From: Apiotrichum sp. Y4204
Lineage: Eukaryota; Basidiomycota; Tremellomycetes; Trichosporonales; Trichosporonaceae
Assembly: GCA_025531455.1 (NCBI GenBank)
Contig: JAMYHL010000079.1
Coordinates: 1 to 64,000 of the forward strand
Direction: 5' to 3'
DNA length: 64,000 bases
The position numbers and the translations under genes are program-made. Positions 1-11,629 of the stretch are shown in pieces; positions within the stretch are counted from its first letter, which is position 1; every line of letters starts with the position of its first letter. Under the pieces are notes generated by a model. It saw only the letters and a list, made by a program, of their open reading frames with translations. It did not search any database and was not told the origin of the DNA.

Positions 1-264
1 GCGGCGTACATTTGCAGTGTTTTCCGAGTAACAGTCGTGTTCCCAGCCACCATGCACCGAGTCGATAACACCTCGGGTCCTTAAAGTCTTTGAGGTAAAT
101 GCATTATATTTCCCATGGATGGTCTCTACCCCTCTTCTGTTTCTTGCTTTCCCCCTTGATCTGCATCTTCTAGAACTCTCAAACTGTGGACTGTTCCATC
201 GCCACTGGCTACTACCACTACCTTAATAACTGTACCTCTCTGGCCTCTGGCTATTTAGTTCCCT
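1..264. other. Intergenic / upstream region of first gene
   Basis: No supported gene is seen here. The stretch is pyrimidine-rich from about 120 onward (runs such as cccctcttctgtttcttgc), which fits a 5' leader for the gene starting at 265. The end of a neighbouring gene may lie to the left of the window. Confidence 0.4.
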
Positions 265-1630
265 ATGGGTGCCACGCAGTCGCGCTGCCAACCCCCATCC
301 TACTCTCCCCCGATTCGCCCCATACCCGTGCAGTACTATCCACCACGGGAGAAGCTGGCGCTCACGGTATGTATAACGGGTATGGCCAGAGCTCACGCCA
401 GCCGCCGTCATATGAGCTGGCGGCCAAGACGGGCGACGCGAGGCTGCGGGCCTGCGACTGGCGCCAGACGCCGCTGAGCCCCTGTGGCTCAGACTCGTCG
501 TGCACGCGATCCTTGTGCTCCTCCCGCTCGACACCTTCATCCGTGTGTTTATAATCCACTCTATATACTGACATCCAGTGCATCTCCCCCGCCCCCTACT
601 CGGATAGGAAAACACGCAAGGCGGAGAAGAAGGCGCGCAAAGCCGAGAAGAAGCAGCGCAAGGCGGAGAAGAAGGAGCGCAAGGCGGCCGAAGCTAGCCA
701 AAAAGCAGCCGACAAGGCGGCAAAGGACGAGCGCAAGACGCTCGAGCGGCAGGCAGCGGAGAAGCGCAAAGCGGAGAAAACGGCACGCAAGGCGCTCACG
801 AGGGCGCGCAAGGCGCGGAGCGCGGCGGACGCGTCGTCCGAGGACGTGGACAGGCGTATCGCGCGCGCAGAGGCAAAAGCCCAAAAGGCCGAGAAGAAGG
901 CGAAAGCAAAGGCAGCCACTGCTGTGCGTAAGGCTGAAATCCTCGCCGCACGTGCTACGACCTACGCGACGACACTACCCCCGGCCACGCCCGGAAAGGA
1001 GTGGGCAGCGCTCAAAACGGCGCCCCTTCTTCACTCCGAGCGCGAGGCACCGCCCGTCCCTCCCCCGCCGTCGCCGCGCCTCGTGGCCCCGCCCCCAAGG
1101 CCTAGGTCATATGAGACCCCGAGTACGGAGCGTCCGCGCCTGGAGCGTTCCTCTCTGGAGCGTCCCCACACAGTTGAGCCAGTGAGGCTGCAGACTCAGC
1201 GGGAAGCCGCCGCCGATGAACCCCCGAGCTACGGGTTTGCGTCCCCCGTCTCAAGTGGGACATCGTCGACCGTCCTCACCCCGCTCACCCCGCTCACCCC
1301 GCCCACCGCGGCATCTCCCATGTGCTCCTCCCTGCCGCACCCCATATTGTCGCCGTTGCCATTCCCATCACCGTCCCCGCATGCGTGGGCACCGCCCTCG
1401 CTGTCCCCACACGCCTCGCGGTTTCCCCACTCGGCCCACTCGTGCGTTGCACCACGCTTCCTCGCGCCCTCGCGCCCCTTCCCCCGCCCTGTTCCGAGGC
1501 ACCGCCTCTCCCGCCCAAGAACGAGCTGCGCTCGCATGCCGAGCACATTGTCGAGAACCGCCGCCGCACGCGCCAGCTCGAGGAGCAGTACCGCCAGCTC
1601 ACGCACGATCTCAAGACGATGCAATTGTGA
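265..1630 (+). CDS. Putative N-myristoylated PPxY coiled-coil protein, function unknown
   Basis: I do not recognise the family. The start reads MGATQS, where Gly2 and Ser6 fit an N-myristoylation signal, followed by a PPSY motif. A probable intron (367-442, GTATGT donor) leads to a hydrophobic stretch containing LVVHAILVLLPLDTFI, which could be a membrane or amphipathic helix. After a second intron ending near 578 or 607, a Lys/Glu/Ala-rich coiled coil of about 100 residues (repeated RKAEKK units) begins, then a Pro/Ser-rich region with another PPSY. The C-terminus is predicted to be the charged helix RRRTRQLEEQYRQLTHDLK, ending at 1630. That tail lies in a different frame from the proline-rich part. 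Either a weak 53-nt intron (about 1446-1498, GTTGCA donor) or a frameshift is needed. Exon borders are uncertain. PPxY motifs usually bind WW domains, so an Rsp5-type ligase partner is possible, but this is inference. Confidence 0.6.
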
Positions 1631-2017
1631 GGAAGGAGAGTTATAGAGATAGGTCGTCAAAAGTGGGTATCAGAGAGAGTATTGGCTGTGAACTATTTGT
1701 TCTGTATAATAGAATGTATTGGGGTATTGTGCATCTGAGAGATTGGGTTTCGGTGCCCTCGACAGACGTAGAGGTCTGAACCGTGGTCAGAGCTCAGATG
1801 CTGGGAACAGGAAAACTCAGAAAACAAGATGATAATGCGGGGCTCCTCACAAATTAATTGACTCCCCCAGGCTGCACCGTCAAGTCGCGTAAAGCTGGCG
1901 AGGATCCAAACAAATCAACTCTGTCAATCCCACGCCGCCCCTCCATTTTGACAATCTCTCATTCTGGGTAACATCAGCTCTCCTCACTCCCACATCTCGC
2001 GTTTCTCGGCCAATACG
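1631..2017. other. Intergenic region
   Basis: Short gap between two plus-strand genes. The last 120 bases are pyrimidine-rich and probably form the 5' leader of the gene at 2018. Nothing else is recognised. Confidence 0.5.
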
Positions 2018-3927
2018 ATGGGTACGTACTCGGATCCCCTCTCCTACCACACGGCGGATGTCGCTGATACACAGCGCGTACGATCACCCGGGCACATCAG
2101 CGCGACAGCGGGCCTGAAGACGCGGGTCCAAGCCGGCGCCCAGCGAGCCCTCCGGCCGATCCTTCCCATTGGCACGACGCAACGCGGGACCTGATTCCAG
2201 GACCCAGCTCGGTATCGAGCTTTGACACCAGTTCCGTTCCCGGTGACAGATCCGGGCCGTTTGCAGGTAGTGACGGCGACGGACCTGGGAGCGATGCGGG
2301 CGATGCCGACGACAGCGCCGACATTAGCATCGATTTCGATGAGGACCGCCCGCTCATCCCACTTGATGGGGAGACGTTCCCCTGGAAAAAGGTCAAGTTT
2401 TTTATTCCCCAATGGGTGCCGAAACCTATCACGAGGTGGTTTCTCAAGCGCCTAATGGTGAGTTCCGTGACGCGTCAGTGATAATTCGGAGCGTCGTTAT
2501 CGCTACCGGTAGCACTGCAACTCTTCCATGACACATCTGCTCACCGCCAGAGTCGCAACATAGGATGTACTACGTTCTTCTACGAAGCGGACGTGGTGCT
2601 CGTGCACCATGGCTTGGCGGCGGATGAGAAGCAGTTCCTGGAGGAGATGAAGGAACGCAAGAAGTGGATCCACGTTGCCGGCAGCGACTGGTTCGCGCGC
2701 GTGTACTTCAAGGGTCTTGCAGTCCCGATCCCTCCTTCTCCGCCGCTGTTTTTAGATAAGGAAGGAGCCAACCTCCTTGTTGCCGTGTCCGATCTTGGCG
2801 ACCCCGAGCTCTGCAAGCAGGTCATGGTCCAGCTGGAAGTGAGTGTGCAGCCGAAGTCCGAGCTGGACAGCACTGACCCATAAGTGCAATGGCGCTGTCA
2901 TCGTCGACCTCGCTCAAGCCAACACCATTGTTCTCCCCAACGGCCACGAGGCGCTTGATAATCCCCCGGAATCTCACCCAACAGCAGATTTCCGCAACCT
3001 CCGCCGTCGCGACGTCAATTGGGTGTTTGAAACCGTGAGGAGGAAGAGGCGCGTCTCGCCGGAACCGACATCTGTGAAATCACCTGTTCGGAATGTTCAA
3101 AACGGCCAGCCCGTTCAGCCCACGGCCCCCGCTCCGCCCGGCGACACCGCCCAACCCGCAACCGCTCAACGACGTGTATCCCGACCTTCCACGTCTCTTG
3201 GCCGCAGCCGTAACCAATTTACTGCCGACGAGCGCGACAAGCTGGCTCGCTGGTTGGCGCATATGTGTCCTTCATCTGCTGGCCGTCTCTCGCATCAAAT
3301 GTACAGCCGTCTTGAGGTGAGTCGTGTGATCCGTCCATTGTGACCGGCGCGAATGACACTGACACACAGGTGTACGACGCCGACCATTCCGTCTTTGGCT
3401 GGGCCGCGGCTCATACGCCCTCAGCCTGGAGGGAGCACTACAAGCGCAATCGCGCCATTCGATGGAAGGACGGCAAGGTCCTTGACGAGGTGATTAACGA
3501 ATACGTGGCCAAGGGCGTGGACAAGGATCTCCAGCTCCGGGACGAGCGTCGCACTCGTGCGAGTTCAAGACGACAGGGGCGTCCTCAGTCAGCAAGTCAT
3601 GCTTCAAGCATGACGAGCGAGCCCCTTGCGCAATCAAAGACTAGGCGACAGAAGCGTCCACGCGCGGAGAGTCATGAGGAGGAAGACGATGAACCCCGCA
3701 CCCGCTCGAAAGTAGCTGAGCAGCCTCGCCCACGCCCAGCAAGCCGTGGGGCGAATGGAACGCAGGCTAATCGTCCCAAAGATGTCCGCCGCCCGAAGCG
3801 CGCGAAGGTGAACCCAGTGAACGGGAGTCTAAGCCAAAAGGACGACACCACCCATAACCAGCCCAGCCCGGTGCCGAGCGCCACCAGCCCCGATGAGCTC
3901 TTGGTCGACGGCCTCCTCGATATGTGA
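2018..3927 (+). CDS. BRCT- and Myb-domain protein, candidate Rap1-like telomere protein
   Basis: Five exons are inferred: 2018-2021, 2075-2457, 2551-2838, 2885-3316 and 3370-3927. The first exon is only ATGG. The protein of about 550 residues has a Ser/Asp-rich N-terminus. It is followed by a BRCT-like region (FFYEADVVLVHHGL, then KKWIHVAGSDWFARVYFKG) and a second BRCT-like stretch (GAVIVDLAQANTIVL, then RRRDVNWVFETVRRKRR). A Myb/homeodomain-like helix bundle starts FTADERDKLARWLA and ends with SAWREHYKRNRAIRW, matching the Rap1-type Myb pattern. The tail is Lys/Arg-rich and acidic (HEEEDDEPRTRSK), as expected of a nuclear protein. BRCT followed by Myb is the architecture of Rap1/TERF2IP, which acts at telomeres and in silencing. 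A different BRCT chromatin protein is possible. The gene structure is well supported; the Rap1 identity is moderate. Confidence 0.6.
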
Positions 3928-4278
3928 GGCATCATCGGGGAATGTACCCTCCAGGAGACTCCGCAGCGGCGGGCTGATTAGGATTTGGCTCCCAAATGTA
4001 ATAACATCATTACCCTTATCATCTCAATAGTATTACCCCTATTTATCACCATGCATGTGTCCAGCCTCGAAATGCTCCCGCTTGTGCGACTGGCATAGAT
4101 GATACATTGATCCGGAAGTGAGTGGTGAACACGGACTTTCAAGGGCCAAGGGGTGTCATCAACAACATCCACATCGAGCACAGCGCACCTCCCAAAGCGT
4201 CCACGGTATCACTGTTCCACGCTCATTACATCAAGCGGCAGTCACACTTCATCTCGCATCACCACGCCGCGCATTAGC
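3928..4278. other. Intergenic region
   Basis: Gap between the BRCT/Myb gene and LSM1. No gene or repeat is seen. The end nearest LSM1 is C/A-rich, like other 5' leaders in this window. Confidence 0.5.
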
Positions 4279-4975
4279 CATGGACGCCCTCATCCCCTTC
4301 ACCACCTCGGGCTCGCTCGTCGACCTCGTAGACAGTGGGTTTTGTATTGAAGGGCGCCTGCTCACACGCAGAAAAGGTTCTCGTCGTGCTCCGTGACGGC
4401 CGTAAGCTCATTGGCGTGCTGCGCTCCTACGACCAGTTTGGTGAGTTGCAGAGCGTTACACGACAACGGCTGGGCGTTCCCTCCATGTAGCCGTTTGAGC
4501 TTGAAAACACCACGCTCCTCACGCTCCCCGCGCTCTCCCACAACCGGGTCCGCAACTGACACGTAGCAAACTTCCTCCTCGAGTCCACGATCGAGCGGTT
4601 ACACTTTCAGTTCGAGTACAGCGACGTCGACATTGGCGTGCTCCTCATCCGTGGCGAGAACGTTGTGGCGCTCGGCGAGATTGTACGTGTCTTGAGTCAC
4701 GAGTGGCTGCTGTATGGCGCGCGCTGACACGCAGGACCTGATCGCCGAGGATAACTTGCCTCTGCGCGAAATTCCGCTCGAGGAGATCAGGCAGAAGATT
4801 GCTGATGCCGAGGTGGGTACAAATGGGGATAAAACGACCTGTCAGAGACTGCCCCATGTATGAAATCACGCGCTGACAAGAACAGAAGCGGAGAGAACGG
4901 GATCACATTATCAAGGACAAGGTCATGTCGTCGCTTGGGTTCGTGTCGGATCGCCACGAGGGCGATGCGTACTAG
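4279..4975 (+). CDS. LSM1: U6 snRNA-associated Sm-like protein LSm1
   Basis: Five exons are inferred: 4279-4334, 4372-4440, 4567-4682, 4735-4812 and 4886-4975. They encode about 135 residues. The protein opens MDALIPFTTSGSLVDLVDKK. The Sm1 motif follows ([28 protein letters not shown]) and Sm2 is LIRGENVVALGEID, where RGENV is the Sm2 signature. The C-terminal extension (KRRERDHIIKDK) is the kind of basic helix specific to Lsm1. In the family, LSm1 with LSm2-7 forms the cytoplasmic ring that binds 3' ends of oligoadenylated mRNA and promotes decapping in P-bodies. Introns are 37, 126, 52 and 73 nt with CTGAC branch sites before the acceptors (ctgacacgtag, ctgacacgcag). All junctions keep frame and the domain is complete. 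Confidence 0.93.
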
Positions 4976-5612
4976 ACTGTACCATGTTCCAGCATCCTTG
5001 CACTCGAGACGATAGCACCGAACCTCACTATTGTATAGAGACCACAGACGAGGCCGAGGCGCCAGGCGACCGCCGACATGATGATATTGATGGTGTCGAG
5101 CTGCGCGAGCCGCGCGACACAGCGCACGTAGGGCGCGGCGCGATTGATCGATTGATCGCGACTGATGCATGACGCGCACAAAGCGTATGTACCGCAGCTT
5201 ACTGGACTGTTCATCCTCACCGAATTGTGTCTTCCCTCTCTCAGTACCTCAGTTTCGTACGCAGTGCCGGCGCTGCTGATTGTCATATTGTCCTGACCTC
5301 TCGCTGACTAGATTCCATCCATTTCTGTCTTCCCCTACCCCTCCTCACATCTTTCATGTCTTTCACTTACTCCTTTACTCACCACCTCACCCTCATTTCT
5401 CGCCATCCTCATCCCGCTTGTCATCGCCCCCATCCACAGAGGATTGACGGATCGCCGCGCGACAGTCAGTCGTTCCTCGAACTCTGTGCGCCAGCTGCAT
5501 GCTCTCTCTGCCATCTCTGTGATCTCTTTTGGTTCTGCCGCCACCCATCTTCCCTCTCCCTCCCATCTCCCTGTCCCGCGGTCCAGTACCCCTTCGCACG
5601 TAACCGCACAGC
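4976..5612. other. Intergenic region with a GATC-rich patch
   Basis: No gene is supported. Positions 5143-5170 hold gcgattgatcgattgatcgcg, a nearly palindromic tandem TTGATCGA patch. From about 5300 onward the plus strand is strongly C/T-rich, typical of a 5' leader for the next gene at 5613. Confidence 0.5.
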
Positions 5613-7016
5613 ATGCCTCCCGAAGCCGTTAGCAGCTCTGACTTTGGTCGGGGGCACATTGCTACACAGCGGCGGAGACCAGCCGCCCTCGATCTGGTCA
5701 CCTGCTGCGTCTGGTGAGCACGGTCTCTCGCAGATGGATGGCTACGGCTGACGCGTCATTCTTCACATGTTTACAGCCTCACCCCGCGACACGTTGCCCT
5801 TGCCGTCGATCCCTCCGCTAGGTTTTGGATCACGTCGTGCAGCCACGTCCTCTGCGATAACCACGATCGTGAGGATCTGCTGGGCTGCTCGAAGACACTG
5901 ACAGATGACAGATCAAGCCAACAAGTGCACCAAGTGCAAAAAGTTTGGCGTCCAGATCTTCCCCATAGACCCGCAACAGCTTCCTCCAAGTCTCTCGCAG
6001 CGCTTTCAGCCCATCGACCGCAGCTACAACGTAATCACCAACATGCTTGAGAACATCAGCGTTTGTGGTCGTGCCTTCCTCTGACCGACTGACATGCCAG
6101 TTTCAGAACAGCCAGTTGATGGACCTGACGACCTACCAGCGTAATCGGATTGCCGAACTCGAGGTGTGTAGCGGACTTTCCCGATTCTGACCGCCAGCGG
6201 ATCTGCGATGATGTGGCCGGGAGTTTGGTGGCGCTCAAGGAGAACCTCCAGGAGGCCAAGACGTGAGAACGGTGTGGAGGCAAAGCTAATCGTCTAGGCA
6301 GAAGGAGAACCTCACTCGGCAGATGTCCGAACTCCGGGCACAAAACATGTCCTTGCAAAGCCGCAACAAGGCGCTGTCCGACAAGCTCTACAGTCGCATG
6401 GGCTCGCGGCCACATGGGAGTACGGGTCACCCTCCGACTGGTGCCATGCCCGGGGCCATGTCGAGTGGCATGCCAGTGGCAACAGGAGGTGGATTCACCT
6501 CGGGGCTGTCTGCATTGAGAAGCCAAGACCATCCCATGGATGACGTTTTTGCAGGTACAGTGCCGTCCAAGCGGATGCGGGAAGACGTTGGGGCAGATGG
6601 GTGAGTTGACTGACGATGTGAAGAACTCATCCGTCAGCTATTTGTTTCAGCAAGAGAATGCAGAATACCCAATGCGTCCACGAACAACGCTCAACAGGAT
6701 CGGCCCAGGGCGCACCTCAAGTCGGGGTAGCATCGAGAGACCTCACAGTACGGCTGGCTTCGGCCAGAGCAATGGGCCGCGAACAAACTTTGAGTATGGC
6801 ACACGACCAGTCTTGTGCTAACAATACAGACAATATCGCTTCCGCATGGGCGCTCCAAATGGCCCCGTATCCATCCCCCCGTCTGGCAGAACTTCGGCAT
6901 TCCAACTTGCTCGGCCTTCTGGTGGACATGGTTCTGGAGCACGCACCGAATTCGGCCAGCCTCGGTTTGGCCAGGACCTCGGTGTTATTGGCGAGCTCGA
7001 CGAGGGGGGTATGTGA
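5613..7016 (+). CDS. RING-finger coiled-coil protein, ZIP3/RNF212/HEI10-like
   Basis: About eight exons; the first six are 5613-5713, 5777-5868, 5912-6060, 6101-6163, 6198-6262 and 6298-6600. Two more exons end at the TGA 7014-7016. The N-terminal zinc finger reads TCCVCL, then FWITSCSHVLCDNH, then NKCTKCKK. This gives C-x2-C, C-x-H-x2-C-x2-H and C-x2-C, a RING variant with His at the sixth ligand. A coiled coil follows (TYQRNRIAELE to QSRNKALSDKLYSR), then a Gly/Ser/Pro-rich tail. RING, coiled coil and a low-complexity tail is the plan of the meiotic crossover E3 ligases Zip3, RNF212 and HEI10, which act on the synaptonemal complex. The match rests on architecture only, so another small RING protein is possible. 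Introns are very short (34, 35, 40 and 43 nt among them). Confidence 0.65.
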
Positions 7017-7588
7017 GAATCTGGCGTGGAGCTTGTGCACGTGCAGACTCCTTAATTGTGTATGTTGTGGAATCAGTATGGGCCGCTGCGATCTGGCACC
7101 GAGTTGTAGCAGCAGTGCATGTCATCAGTATTGTCGACGCCATGTAGCAGGGGAAAGTGGCGAAGCCAGTGACAGGCTTCTGTGGGGCGACATGAACAAT
7201 GAGGTGCCCGTTTTACAACACCTGTTCCTCAGTGTACCATTGCATTGCCTGTCCCTCAGACCCAGCACAGAGTGTCTGTCTTCAGCACACCACTATGGCC
7301 ACTATCTGCGTCCTGTGCACAGGCCACAAGTATATGCACAGCGTTGCATGTGGTGACTTTCCACGAATTGCGTAGCTGCGCCTCTTCCGCATCCGGTGGA
7401 CGCCACCTGGGGGCTCCGCCCGCCGCCCAGCATGTCAGAATTGCCTGCCCATCCGATCCGCAGCGACGAGAAGAGCGGACAAGAGGAGGAACAAGTCCAA
7501 GGCATCCAGAGTCCCCACATACACATCCCACACACGGTCTCTCGCGCGATTCAGCGCCACTACCCGCGCTACTCCCTCTCCGCCCCAC
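7017..7588. other. Intergenic region or unresolved 5' part of the AT-hook gene
   Basis: No separate gene is supported. An ORF starting MSELPAHPIRSDEKS at 7432 runs in a different frame from the next gene. It could be a first exon whose splice site I cannot place. Otherwise the stretch looks non-coding. Confidence 0.4.
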
Positions 7589-10500
7589 ATGCACCCGTGC
7601 ATCCGCGGGACATCGCCCGGCGCAGGGACGAACGGCGTGTACGCGGCAGACGACCCGGGTCCCGGTCCGGGTCGCGCTTCGGCCGCTGAAGCGCGCCCGG
7701 GGGTGGGGGCACGGCGGTCCCTCGGGTCCCTCCCGCGTGCTGAGGAGGTGGAAGACGGACATGGACACGGACACGGACAGGCATGGGACGACTCTGCGCA
7801 GTGGCGCCCCCGGGACAGCGCCCGGTCGCCGTCGCCGCTTGGCGGGCTCGGACTGAGGACACACCCGCCCGCGAGCGAGTATACCCCTGTGAGCCCGTAC
7901 TCGCGTTCATATGCGCGCGACCCCCGCGATGCGTACGACTACGACTACGACTACGACATGTATGACCGCCCGGGGTATCGCCGCGAGGACCCGCGTCGCG
8001 ACGAGTACCGCCGTGAAGGATACCGCCGCGACGATTACTGCTACGAGTACGGGTACGACTATGACTACGAGTACGGGCACGAGTACCGCGGCATGCACCG
8101 GAGCGCGTCGGGGGGCGCGGGGCCGAGCCGCATGGGATACCTTTCGCATGCGGCGCGCTATGCCCCGCCTGCGCCTGCATCGGCGGTGCCGGCGCCAGGG
8201 CTCGCGACGCAGTACTGGTCCGCCTCGCCGCGGACGATGGACGCGTACCCGCCCCTCCCGCCGACAGCGTCGACGGCGACGAGCCTCCTGCGAACGCGGT
8301 CGCGGACCAGTGATGGGCGAGAAAGCCGGGATTTCGACGGGCTGGACGGACCGCTGTCGTTGATGAACGGACACGAGCGACACGAGCGACACGAGCGACA
8401 CGAGCGACACGAGCGACATCCGCACGGACATGGCCAAGTACAGGTACCAGTACATACGACACCACCAGGTCGGCCGTACTGGATGCCGCACTACAGTCCT
8501 CCGACTGTAGCTGCGCGTTCGGCGGGATGGTCGCCGCGCGCCGACTGGCAGTGGTCCGAAGCGCCGCACCGCAGTCTACCTCCCCTTGCGCACAGTCCGC
8601 GCAGCTCGCAATTGCCGTCGATATCGCAGGATCCGTCGCTCGCCCTCCCGCCCATTCTCGCACATCGCTCGCCGCAGGCGCGCATGTCACTTTCCCCGCG
8701 CTCGTCACGGATGTCGCTCACCTCAGGCTCACCAGCCGTCCCGACTCTTCCACCGCTCTCCGAGCTCCCGGTGCCCTCGGAGACAATGTCTCCCACACGC
8801 ACACTGCGCGCGTCGCCCCGCGAACCCCCGCAGCTGATCGAGCCAGAGTCCCCCCAAACACACACTCTCGAGCGGACACCACACTCACCACACTCGCGCT
8901 CGCCCACAAATCACTCGCTGCACTCGCACTCACAACGTCCCCTGCGCACACGACGACGCTCATCACAACAAGGCCGTGTTGACCCTCTTCCCGTCAACCA
9001 TGCTAACCGTGATCCTTCCCCATCCTTCAAGCCCTTCATCCCCAGTGGCGGTATCGCAGGTCAGACCTCTGTGCGGCAAACGCGTTCACGGCGACCAATA
9101 GCACCGGCACCACCACCACCACCTCCTCCTCCAGTAGCGTCAGAGGACCCGATGCCAGACCGAGCCTCCCTGCCTATCCCACCTGTTGCAGCTCCTGCAG
9201 CGTCTCCATCTGGACGTCCAGCGCCATTATCCATTCCATCCCCGAAACCCTCTCCCAAGGCATCACCCTCACATAATCGAATACCTTCTCCAATCATAAT
9301 ACCTTCCCCAGCCCCCAAACCCTCTTCCACTGCCGCCGTCGAGCCTCCTGCGCCAGAGCCGCAGATCCGCGGTGACTCATCTCTTCAAGCACTATCATCA
9401 GTGCCAGATTCTTCAGTCAAGGCAGAACTGGCACCATCAACACTACCCCCGCTACCCCTCATGTCGTCGCCCGCGTCCTCACCGTTGACGCCGGTTGGAT
9501 GCATCTCCGAGGTGCCTTCCCCGGCGCCGTTTACGCCTCCATTTACTCCGTCAGTACGAAAGGGCCGCATGAGCAAGGGCAAGGGCCGCGCCGAGCCCGA
9601 GCGCCGCGTGCTGCCGGCACGAATCCGCCGTGCGGCGGGTGCTGGCGCGGAGCAGGTGCGCGACATGGAGGAGATGATTGTCGACTGGCTTGAACGCTAT
9701 GGTACGTGTTGTGTTCCACCGCGAGGGCAGAGCTGACGGAGAACCAGGCGATATCAACAGTAGTGCGCCGACGAGCCTTTCCATTCGTTTGACAACCCTC
9801 CCCATTGCGCTCGTGGAGCCGAAGCTTTACGTTGTGCAGCCGAGGGCAAAGTCTGTTACGGAACGGGAGTCCGACAAGCCCAATGCCGAGGCTGAGGCAA
9901 AACCTGAACCAGATGTCCAGCCAAAAGCCCAGCCTGAAGTGAAACCGACATCTTCTGTTCCACCCAAGGGAACGGATGCCGCCCGCATCGAAACACCCTC
10001 GTGGATCGTGATCAAGGCGGGCGAGGATGACCAGATGGAGGCGCGCGAGGAGATGACCATCGGCGCGAGGAGTCCAAACAAACGCCTGCGCCACAGTGTT
10101 GTTGGCTCTCAAGTGGGTGATACGATCCTTTCATCACTGACCCACCAGCCCTTGGAAGACACCTCTGACGAGTACTACGAACAGGCACACCGCAAGATGG
10201 AGGCGTTTGAGCGCCGCCAGGGTATCTACGAGATTGACAAGCTCAAATTCATGCGGCACAAGATGAACGCCCGCATCGAGCTCCTGCGTAATCTCCAGAC
10301 ATCGCAGTGGGCCACGGTCGTCGCCAACGTGCTCTCCCGCACGGACCGCAACGAGGCCTGGGAGCGTGGCCGGAAGAAGCTTGATGTCGTCGGCATCGAC
10401 TGGCTGCGCAGGAGGATAATCCGCGAGGGCCTGGATCTGCTCAAGCGCTACGACCAGCTCCTCCCCGGCGCGAATGATCAGAAGAAGTGGGTTGATGTTT

Positions 10501-11629
10501 CGGCACCTGAATTCTAACCCTCAGACACCGCCTGTTGGACCCCAGCTACACGGCCTCGTCCCCGCTCGTATCGAGTGCCTCGCCGCCGCCTACCGCTCGG
10601 GGCACGCCTGCGCTCGTGGAGGACGAGTCGCGTAAGCGTGGGAGGCCGCGGAAGAGCACTCAGAGCGAGGACGCCCCGGAGGAACACCCGCGGAAGCGGG
10701 GACGTCTGCCACGCTCAAGTTTGCAAAGCGAGGGTCCCTCGTCCCGCCGTCAGTCACTGCAGACGCCGCCCCCGCCGCCTCCCTCGGGTCGACCGCAGCG
10801 CGCGGCCGCAATGCGAACCCGTCAAATCAGCATGTCGAGTCTCAGCGATCTAGACGTATCGTCCGAGGATGAGTCACCGGAGCCGCCACCGAAGTCGAGG
10901 CCACAGCGCCGCGTCCCGAGCGCCGTTCCAAGCCCGGTTCCCACCCCGCCATTACCGAAGCTTCGGATCAAGCTGGGTGGCGCAGGTGCCACCATCACCG
11001 CCATACCGTCTGTGCCAGCTACGCCTTCGCCTGCACCTCCTGCATCAGGGCAGCACGACTCGGCGAAGCCTCTCGCGACACCTACGCCTGCCCCGGCTCT
11101 TTTGGCCGTCAAGCGTCGACAAGAGACGGTTGCTGCCGCGTCCCCGAAGCACACTCTGCGGATCACGCGGGAGAAACCGGCTACTCGATCCAGCGCTCGT
11201 CTCAGTGTAGGCAACACGGCCCAGGCAACACCGTTTGGAGTCCCGCTTCCAGCGGGGGTGGAAACCCAAGCAGAAGTAAGCTACAGTGTTTGGAAAGTAG
11301 CTGACGATCAGTTTTCAATTAGCGGCGTAGATGACATCCGCCCGATTATCGCTGCGCGCCTGAGCCAGGAGTCTGCTCCAGCGTCGAACGACACACTTCT
11401 CGACAGCTCGCTAGGCGCCGAGCGGGCGTCTTTGGAGGCCCACGGAACCTCGCCCGGCACTTCCCTCTCCCCAATGTCGTCGCTGCCGCCTGGCGATGCT
11501 GATCCGGCATCCGTGCGGCGCCCAAGAGGCAGTGTGGGCGGCGTGAGCCAGGACACCGAAGAGGAGATGCGCGACATGGAGGGCGTGGAGGCGAGCGTGT
11601 TGAACACCGACAGCAGCGACAGCATCTGA
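7589..11629 (+). CDS. Large low-complexity nuclear protein with AT-hook motif, function unknown
   Basis: Three exons are inferred: about 7589-9701, 9748-10486 and 10525-11629. A further in-frame 36-nt intron is possible at 11276-11311. The product is about 1,300 residues. The N-terminal half is disordered, with a Tyr/Asp repeat (YDYDYDYD), Arg-rich YRREGYRRDDY units and a (HER)n run encoded by perfect 9-base repeats at about 8371-8420. The middle is Pro/Ser-rich. A conserved-looking helical block follows in exon 2 (EEMIVDWLERYG, then FERRQGIYEIDKLKFMRHKM and WLRRRIIREGLDLLKRYDQLLP). Exon 3 carries an AT-hook (RKRGRPRKS), a second similar element (RKRGRLPRS) and KLRIKLGG. AT-hooks bind the minor groove of AT-rich DNA, so a chromatin role is likely but inferred. 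The start codon is uncertain. Confidence 0.65.

Noticed and set aside
7569..8708. Minus-strand ORF of 379 codons opposite the AT-hook gene
   Set aside because: Arg/Thr/Ala-rich with no domain and opposite a repeat-rich coding exon; long antisense ORFs are expected at this GC content.
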